Shown here piece after piece: positions 58,167-64,000 of a stretch of DNA of 64,000 bases. This DNA comes from Adiantum capillus-veneris (taxonomy: Eukaryota > Streptophyta > Polypodiopsida > Polypodiales > Pteridaceae), in the NCBI GenBank assembly GCA_014529385.2, contig CM043953.1, positions 115,041,549 through 115,105,548 of the forward strand. The letters run 5' to 3'. Both the position numbers and the translations under genes were made by a program. The first letter of the stretch is position 1, and every line of letters starts with the position of its first letter. Under the pieces are notes generated by a model. The model worked only from the letters and a program-made list of their open reading frames with translations. It was not told where the DNA came from and ran no database searches.

Positions 58167-58356
58167 TGTTGGGGTATAGGCGTGTGTGCCTTGCCTGGCC
58201 GCCCAGAGTCTGGGCGCCCACTGACTTGTATACCTTATACATAGCATAAGTGTATAGGGGGCTGCTCACTCTTTTGGAGTCTCCCCACCCACATCGTGTG
58301 TGCGTCTCCTTCTCTCTCTCTCACTCTCCGTCTGTGGTGCTCCCCGATCCCCTTCA
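58167..58356 (+). repeat. Copia-2 3' LTR
   Basis: 190 bp like the 5' LTR, with four base differences (about 98% identity). Its last base is followed at once by the Cassandra target duplication. Confidence 0.95.
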
Positions 58357-58360
58357 ATAT

Positions 58361-58569
58361 GTTGTAGGTCATGAGGGCAACAACTTCCTGGGAGGTCACC
58401 CATCCCAGTACTGTTCCCGCGCATATGCGCTTAACTGTAACGTTCCACAAATTGGTCTAGCCATCCAGACCCCAAAACCTTAAGGTGTTAGGGACCTCCG
58501 GTCTAACCAATTTATGCAAGCCTCATAGATAGACACCACTTTGTCACCACAAGTTGGGCTTACCCCAAC
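58361..58569 (-). repeat. Cassandra 3' LTR
   Basis: 209 bp. It differs from the other LTR only at TTCCTGGG against TTCCCGGG. Confidence 0.95.
58377..58443 (-). promoter_or_regulatory. 5S rRNA-like Pol III promoter in the 3' LTR
   Basis: The minus strand reads AGTTAAGCGC (5S box A), CAGTACTGGGATG (intermediate element region) and GGGTGACCTCCCAGGAAGT (box C). These are the conserved control regions of plant 5S genes, in the correct order. Confidence 0.9.
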
Positions 58570-58583
58570 AATCGCCCCCTTAA
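58570..58583 (-). other. Cassandra polypurine tract
   Basis: Minus-strand CTTAAGGGGGCGAT next to the 3' LTR. Confidence 0.8.
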
Positions 58584-58740
58584 GCCAAACTTGGGACTTT
58601 CCCGTCCCCTTGAGTACCAACGTGTTCCGCCTTTTTCTAGGCTCAGAGGTTGAGAGCTTCAACGTGGCCGGGAGCTATCTCAGAGGTTGAAGTCAACATC
58701 AACATGTCCTGTTCCACGGACTCAGAGGTTGGACTTTGAA

Positions 58741-58757
58741 CCATGGCTCTGATACCA
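58741..58757 (-). other. Cassandra primer-binding site
   Basis: Minus-strand TGGTATCAGAGCCATGG, complementary to the 3' end of initiator tRNA-Met, adjoins the 5' LTR. Confidence 0.92.
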
Positions 58758-58966
58758 GTTGTAGGTCATGAGGGCAACAACTTCCCGGGAGGTCACCCAT
58801 CCCAGTACTGTTCCCGCGCATATGCGCTTAACTGTAACGTTCCACAAATTGGTCTAGCCATCCAGACCCCAAAACCTTAAGGTGTTAGGGACCTCCGGTC
58901 TAACCAATTTATGCAAGCCTCATAGATAGACACCACTTTGTCACCACAAGTTGGGCTTACCCCAAC
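58758..58966 (-). repeat. Cassandra 5' LTR
   Basis: 209 bp, starting GTTGGGGTAAGCCC and ending CCTACAAC on the minus strand. Confidence 0.95.
58774..58840 (-). promoter_or_regulatory. 5S rRNA-like Pol III promoter in the 5' LTR
   Basis: Same box A, intermediate and box C words as in the other LTR, with box C GGGTGACCTCCCGGGAAGT. Confidence 0.92.
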
Positions 58967-59923
58967 ACTATCTCGCCACATGGCAAGAAACTCGTGACAA
59001 TTTGTAGAACTTTGACACAAAAGCTTTAGTTGCTCTACAAATTACATGTAGTCAAATGGAACCATTTGCTTGCAAGAATTTCCACATTTGTCACAAGGAA
59101 TAGAGCATACATTACAATCGTACTTTGCTTTTGATGCATAATTGACACTTGAGGGGCAGATGCATCTCCGTGGACTAAAAACTTTTGGTTGATGGTTGTG
59201 ATTTCTTGAGCCCACACATAACCACCATCGTTTTGGCTCCACCATTCCCAAAGAGCGATAATGACAAAACATTTGATCTAAATTCTGAGCAATAGGCGCT
59301 TTTATCGCTTCCTTTTGATTATTGAGAAAAATTGAAGCCAACGAGAGTCCTTGCTTATTAGACAATGATTTTTTTCCTTTGCAAGGTTGCACTCCTGCAA
59401 ACAACATCTTTGTCATCTTGTCTTGCATTGCAAGGGGAGCTCTAAATTCATCCCATAATGCTTGCATATTATTACTCCAATCTAAAATCTATCCACTTAT
59501 GTCTAATACCTCTCCAGCTTCTTCACCATCTAGTTGAGAGAGACATGGTTCGTGATTGATATGCCTTTCATGCACGCAATCAGATACATTATTTTGTGAA
59601 CTATCCTCCTTGAAACAAAAGGGCACATCCATGATTTGTTGAAAGTGGTAAGGACCTAGATATGAAAGAGTGTTTAAAATAGCGTAGTATTGATCATTCA
59701 TGATACATCAACAATACAATCAAACGTGTTTTTAGAGCATTATTTAAAGAAATCATCATGCCATTTATTTTAAAAAAACCAGTTCATGCTTTGAAACAAT
59801 TGTCTCAATTGCCAAAAAAAAAGGCAAGCGACAAAAGAGAGAAAGTGATCTTTAAAATAACTGCTACATTTGCAAAAGAAAAAAAGGACAAATCACACTT
59901 GAACTTTATATGAGGATACCTAC

Positions 59924-60160
59924 ATCCATTTGCATGATGGCTTCAGCGACATCAAGAGGAGAAACAAAACATTGTACATAAAGAAATTGAAGATAGGGGT
60001 CTCCTTCTCTAAGTCGAGTATTGTAACATGCTAGTGATACGAGAGCTCTAATATTGACAAATTGACCACTCAATACCGAATAGTAATGTCATGTAAGACA
60101 ATAAGAGGCTGCATGATACCTATTTGAAAGGTTCCCTAATCGATACGATGCCAACATTAA
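59924..60160 (-). pseudogene. candidate exon with one TGA, unknown
   Basis: On the minus strand, after a TTATTACAG acceptor, a frame reads LMLASYRLGNLSNRYHAASY, a TGA, then YSVLSGQFVNIRALVSLACY and LREGDPYLQFLYVQ, ending FVSPLDVAEAIMQMD at a GTAGGT donor. It is regular, helical and coding-like. The TGA would be CGA before C-to-T change. I do not recognise it. It lies just upstream of the transposase-like gene on the same strand and could be its 5' part or a separate broken gene. Confidence 0.4.
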
Positions 60161-60261
60161 CTGTAATAACAATCACAACATATAGACTTTGCAATATAAA
60201 TGGATCTCTTGCAAGGCCCTATAGTTTATATTAAAAACCTTAACAATGTTACTACTAGGAA

Positions 60262-60339
60262 GTCTTCTTGGTGTTTAACTGTGCTATTTCTTGCTTGGTT
60301 ACTTGACACACTCCATCAAGATAAAACATAGCCTAAGAT
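60262..60339 (-). pseudogene. candidate small exon, unknown
   Basis: After the acceptor CATCTTAG the minus strand reads AMFYLDGVCQVTKQEIAQLN and then TKKTS before stops and a GTAGTA donor. It may belong with the exon at 59924-60160, but the phase does not join cleanly. Confidence 0.3.
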
Positions 60340-61191
60340 GCAAACACCAAGAAAAACCATAAAGCCACAAATAGGATTGACACAATTACTTCACAACCAA
60401 AAGTCTTTAAAAAAATTCATCCACACTACAAATTACTTTATTGGACTTTTGACTACTTTTGACATTTTCATGCTTCAAATTCAAAGGTGTAAACTTGCTA
60501 GTTATATCCTTAGGTGAGCATTAACATCTCTATCTTCTAGGCTCTTTAAGGCTCGTTCCAACAAGATTTTGGCATGTGTATTTCTAAAGAATATGTATTT
60601 ATTTTCTTCTTGACGATCCTCTTGAGAGAGAGAGAGTTAATAAAGACTACCTACACCTACACCTTGGCTAGTATTTATATAGCAGAGGTTCCTCTGACTG
60701 ATCCAAATTCAAATCTGAATTTGAGTTCTTCAAAACAATTCCTTTGAATATGCACACATATGACGTATCGTTTCCTTGATTCTCTCACCAAAAAAGAAAA
60801 AAATCATTTTTTGTGTCGTTTGCTTCTACTTTTCTTTCATGGATGACTATTATGCCATGGTCTCTGGGGATAGTTTCCTACGACGTTAAAATATTCTTCT
60901 TCTTCTTCTTCTTAATCTAAAGCTCCGTAATTGGTCCTCCTGATCGAACACCATGGAACTTAGGAGTCAAACGGTCATCAAGATGATAGCCATATCCTTT
61001 AAAGAGATCAGGTTCCTTGCATGAAGCACCTGTTGCATCTCTTGTATCTTTTGAATGTGATCCTTCATGGGTGCCGATTGTCAAGTGTCCATGGTGTGCA
61101 ATTGTACCTCCAAATAAGCTCTCGTCAAAAGCAATCATCCAAGTGCTTTGTCTCTTCCATCGAGAAAGAAAAATGAGCGAAACCTTATTTT
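60340..61191. other. spacer with SINE trace, no gene seen
   Basis: GGTCTCTGGGGATAGTTTCC then TACGACGTTAAAA at 60862-60894, followed by (TTC)n, is another copy of the SINE-like 3' end seen at 38338 and 63800. Open frames on both strands at 60917-61262 are not recognised. Confidence 0.4.
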
Positions 61192-61398
61192 TCATTGATC
61201 CCAAGACAGTTGAGCCTGTAAGTTTCCTCGATTACATGGGTGGGAGAGAGACATGCATGTAGGAGCCTTTGGCCGATTAATCTCGACGTGCATCATCAAG
61301 ATAAGGTTGTAGGTCTCCAACACTGCCTCCATAGGCACCTTCCAATCCAAATGGTTGGTAGCATCGAGCTTTTGATCTTGAAGAAACACCGGCAACAC
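61192..61398 (-). pseudogene. Copia gag N-terminal fragment
   Basis: The minus strand reads DQKLDATNHLDWKVPMEAVLETYNLI, which has the form of a Copia gag start (KL-G-N---WK--ME--L). No further retroelement domain follows in frame. Confidence 0.4.
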
Positions 61399-62470
61399 CA
61401 GGACCTTCCTCTCAGGTAACTCTAGCCCTCAATGTCGCAAAGCAATCGTCCATAGACATCAAGCTCCAAGGCTATGTGTAACACACCACCGAGAACTACT
61501 ACTGAAAGCTGCCCACTTGCAAAACCGATTAGAGGGGAGAGAGAGAAAACTCAATATACAAATTGAGAGAAATGATCATAACACAAGGTTACCTAACCCG
61601 CAATTACTGTATTAGTAAATGGTACAATTATACCATATGAATTGTGGGGCTGAGAAGCGCAATGTGGGTCCCAGTTTGTGGACCCTGGAATGCCGACCCC
61701 TGTGCGAACTGCGACTATGGAATTTGGGTGCCAAATGCAGTGGAATTGAAATGGTGATGATCTAGTTTTACACTTCCACAAATCCTTCAACTTCCTTCCT
61801 TGCGTTAGTGATTCCTTTTAGCTTAGATGATGGTTCCTTTTAATTTCCCCTGAAGAGAGGGTTTGAGAGAATGCAATAGAGAGGTGTAGAGGGAGAGAGA
61901 GAGAGAGATAGAGGGAAGAAGAGAGCGATGCCCGATGGGGTCAGATAAAAAGAACATCTCCTAAGCTTGACTCTAATGAATCTAAAGAACCCACAGAACC
62001 CACATCCTCTGTTAATGCCATAAATAAGAACACTCATGTTTCCCAAGTTTCTCATGATCCTCCCATTGATGAGTCTCTCATTAAGTGTTATGGTCATGTG
62101 AGTGGTCTTTGTCACGTGACACATCCAACCCTATGTGTCCGTGGACAAGCTACAGCACGATCAGGGTTCAGTCAGTCCAATCCGTCTAGATTAGAAGTGA
62201 TATGGCACTTTTGTGAGTCTATTCGTAGACCGTGCATGCCCAGTCACTTAGTGTAGATGCATATCCTCTGGTTGCACATAGCATGATCATAAGAATTCCC
62301 ATCAGAATCCTTCAAGGGAATTTTCCAGTGCATTTAGCCTATTTTACCTATTTTTAACATTTTTCACTTATTATTTTTAAGTGACTTTTGTTGAAAAGTA
62401 GGTAGGGAAAATTGAGTAAGTTTGTATATAAGCAAACTAGAGTTAGCACTAAATGGCAAAAGAGGCAACA
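61399..62470. other. spacer, no gene seen
   Basis: No recognisable gene. Short GA-rich stretch at about 61891-61910. Confidence 0.45.
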
Positions 62471-62925
62471 TGAGCCAAGCTTAGCAGGCAACTTCTCAAC
62501 AAGACCCCTTGGTGGATTTCCTCCAAGCAAAGAAGAACCATCCCCCTAGCCTAGGTTTTCCTTCCACAGGCACCCCTAGCGTTTTGGATCATCTTCGCCG
62601 CCGCTTCAAGACAGTAGCGTTTTTGAAGAAGATCATCGCCACACATAGCAGCTAGCGTTTTTGAGAGCTTCATCACCTAGCGTTTTTGGCAGTATTCATC
62701 ATGCGATTCAGCAGTAGAAAAGACCAACAACATTCAGCCCAATAAGAACCTTAGTTTTCAGCCTTAAGGAACCTCAGTTTTCAGCCCTAAACCTGCAGAT
62801 TTTCAGCAACAAAGACCCACAAAAACAGCCCCCCCAAATCAGCGTTTTGGACTAGCAGCAGATTTCAGCCCATAGAGATTTTGGACAGCAGTAGAAAGGT
62901 TGCAGATTTCAGTCCTAGTGTCGGT
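62471..62925. repeat. leader-like repeat region
   Basis: CTAGCGTTTTTG words recur at 62576-62690, and TTTTCAGCC(C/T)TAA words at 62750-62800. The second set resembles, in inverse, the GGGCTGA words at the end of the Copia-2 leader, so this may be the leader of a minus-strand Copia whose gag scrap lies at 61192-61398. Confidence 0.35.
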
Positions 62926-63264
62926 CTCGTCATCACCGTCGTCATCGCCGACATAGCCTAGACTTGCATCGGTCCCATGCATTCCATTTGTACCAGATTG
63001 TGCAATCATAAGTAGACCACTCTCGTCGACGAGAGTGGGGCCTTCGAAGGAGGGTTTTACAACGTCTCTGGTGTCGCATCTCTCTTCTCTCTCTATCTCT
63101 CAATCTCATACACTTGCACGCACAGTGTCCATTCACTTTGTTTGTGATCATAGCATTCTCTCATTAAGAACGGAAGGCTCTCCCTTCCATAAGAACAAAA
63201 GGAACCTTGAGCACAGTTTGGAGCACTCATCTTGAGCAAAGCGCAAACATTCATTCCGCTACAC

Positions 63265-63268
<4 letters not shown>

Positions 63269-63327
<59 letters not shown>
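63269..63327. repeat. (CT)n microsatellite
   Basis: Pure CT run. Confidence 0.95.
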
Positions 63328-63560
63328 GCTAGTTCCAATGTCAAATTGACGGTACATTAGATTACAACAAGAACAGTAAAATGAGAACCTGCACAAATAA
63401 AAAATCTGAACGTGCAGAGCATACCTGAAAATTTTCTATCTTGCAGCTTGGACCTTATTTTAGCCATTGTATGCAATTACCACTACGAACCAGCAAATTA
63501 ATGGGAAGGCGATCCATATTGCAATTGACGTTGAATGCCATTTTTGCAGGCAAGCAATCT

Positions 63561-63653
<93 letters not shown>
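63561..63653. repeat. C10 plus (CT)n microsatellite
   Basis: C run, then 83 bp of CT. Confidence 0.95.
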
Positions 63654-63656
<3 letters not shown>

Positions 63657-63733
63657 TCGTCGCCCTGTGATTTTTGGCGATAAACGCCCAGCATTTTCAA
63701 AGCATGTCAATTTCCTACAACGTTAAAAGTTCG

Positions 63734-63735
<2 letters not shown>

Positions 63736-63780
<45 letters not shown>
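63736..63780. repeat. (CT)n microsatellite
   Basis: CT run between a SINE 3'-end trace (TTTCCTACAACGTTAAAA) and the next SINE-like fragment. Confidence 0.95.
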
Positions 63781-63783
<3 letters not shown>

Positions 63784-63897
63784 GATAACAGGTCTTGAGT
63801 TCAAATCCTCGTCAACTAGATCTTTAAGGTCTCTTGGGATAGCTTCCTACGATGTTAAAACTCTCTTCTTCTTCTTCTTCTTCTCTCTCTCTCTCTC
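63781..63897 (+). mobile_element. SINE-like fragment with TTC/CT tail
   Basis: GGTCTTGAGTTCAAATCCTC (box B form) is followed by GGTCTCTTGGGATAGCTTCC and GATGTTAAAA, then (TTC)n(CT)n. The box A part is replaced by the preceding CT run. Confidence 0.55.
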
Positions 63898-64000
63898 ATT
63901 CTCATTCAACATGGATAGACTGCCTCCGTTCCAGTACTCCTTGGATGCACCCTCCCTATCTCGCACACGGTCAATGATCACTAGACTCGCACGTCAGGAT

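Larger units (their letters stand above)
54590..58356 (+). mobile_element. Copia-2, non-autonomous Copia retrotransposon
   Basis: Two 190-bp LTRs (54590-54779 and 58167-58356) differ at four positions. The primer-binding site TGGTATCAGAGCTATGG (54782), a 1.65-kb leader, a gag-protease ORF and a polypurine tract are present. Integrase and most of reverse transcriptase are missing, and the ORF goes on into a piece of the RT/RNase H junction. It must therefore borrow enzymes from a relative. It was inserted in a minus-strand transposase-like gene with target duplication CTATC. Confidence 0.93.
58361..58966 (-). mobile_element. Cassandra-type TRIM retrotransposon carrying 5S rRNA sequence
   Basis: 606 bp in all: two 209-bp LTRs (58758-58966 as 5' LTR, 58361-58569 as 3' LTR on the minus strand) with a single difference. 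The primer-binding site TGGTATCAGAGCCATGG directly follows the 5' LTR, a 170-bp non-coding interior comes next, and a polypurine tract CTTAAGGGGGCGAT precedes the 3' LTR. Each LTR contains a 5S rRNA-like Pol III promoter. This is the known Cassandra architecture. It sits in the right-hand target duplication of Copia-2: ACTAT at 58967-58971 matches AATAT at 58356-58360 except for one base. Confidence 0.95.
51639..59701 (-). pseudogene. tnp2-like transposase gene, split by a composite insertion
   Basis: Minus-strand coding runs from about 59701 to 58973, then, after the inserted Copia-2/Cassandra composite, continues in frame from 54589 to 54305. An intron (GTAAG donor at 54304) follows, then an exon to 52955, an intron of 117 bp (52954-52838, GTAAG...TTGTAG), and an exon from 52837 to 51639. 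Family hints are a CNVCSIPCDKCGNSC cysteine cluster, VVCHWDGFQ, LRSLLMFWTGDHRARCKLG, the DVMH motif in VYDVMHIFALNLFKKYI, and LEHVAGNAEMLDDILQFG with MWCYRYERAVNG. The last two resemble plant tnp2/Transposase_21 and DUF4218 regions of CACTA-type elements. In-frame stops (59489 TAG, 59042 TAA, 54320 TAG, 52482 TAA) break it without frameshifts. Similarity is from motif memory, so the family call is moderate. Confidence 0.65.

Noticed and set aside
58377-58840. Two 5S rRNA genes
   Set aside because: Only the promoter-bearing half of 5S is conserved, and both copies lie inside LTRs with a primer-binding site and polypurine tract, so they belong to a Cassandra element.

Overview
The window looks like nuclear DNA of a seed-free land plant, most likely a fern. 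This is an inference from three things: scattered intronless fragments of pentatricopeptide (PPR) genes with the MYAKCG/MYGKCG signature; plant-type Copia and Gypsy LTR retrotransposons plus a 5S-carrying Cassandra-type TRIM; and an extreme load of (AG/CT)n microsatellites. Nearly all of the sequence is transposons, their debris and simple repeats. Only one gene is clearly intact.

Layout. 0.6-1.2 kb: C-rich minisatellite. 1.4-3.8 kb: broken gag-like or unknown gene with Gln-rich and coiled-coil parts. 4.3-10.1 kb: array of five diverged 1-1.9 kb units. 10.1-16.3 kb: small ORF with an internal stop, PPR scraps, an inverted Copia LTR and a Copia 5' leader. 16.3-34.3 kb: a three-level nest. A Copia element (Copia-1) is split inside integrase by a 14.8-kb Gypsy element with target duplication CTTGT. 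That Gypsy is itself split in a third ORF by a 5.6-kb unclassified element with target duplication TGCA. 35-40 kb: dense microsatellites, tRNA-like SINEs, MITE-like palindromes and a dispersed C-rich repeat. 40.3-41.1 kb: intact, GC-rich, intronless AIG1/IMAP-type GTPase gene. 41.6-44.4 kb: Helitron-like end, a gene fragment, and duplicated PPR pseudogenes in both orientations. 44.4-50 kb: AT-rich intergenic DNA, minisatellites and a GC-rich block without a convincing gene. 51.6-59.7 kb, minus strand: a tnp2-like transposase gene with introns and in-frame stops. It is interrupted by a non-autonomous Copia (Copia-2), and a Cassandra TRIM sits in the right-hand target duplication of that Copia. 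59.9-64 kb: possible exons on the minus strand, a Copia gag scrap, SINE fragments and CT microsatellites.

Common thread. Many reading frames are broken almost only by in-frame TAG/TAA/TGA that C-to-T changes in Gln, Arg or Trp codons would explain, with few frameshifts. The clearest case is 14 stops and no frameshift across about 2 kb of the Gypsy third ORF. This looks like decay driven by deamination of methylated cytosine in silenced elements. The exact target duplications give a relative history: the transposase gene came first, then Copia-2 (LTRs about 98% identical), then Cassandra (LTRs with one difference in 209 bp).
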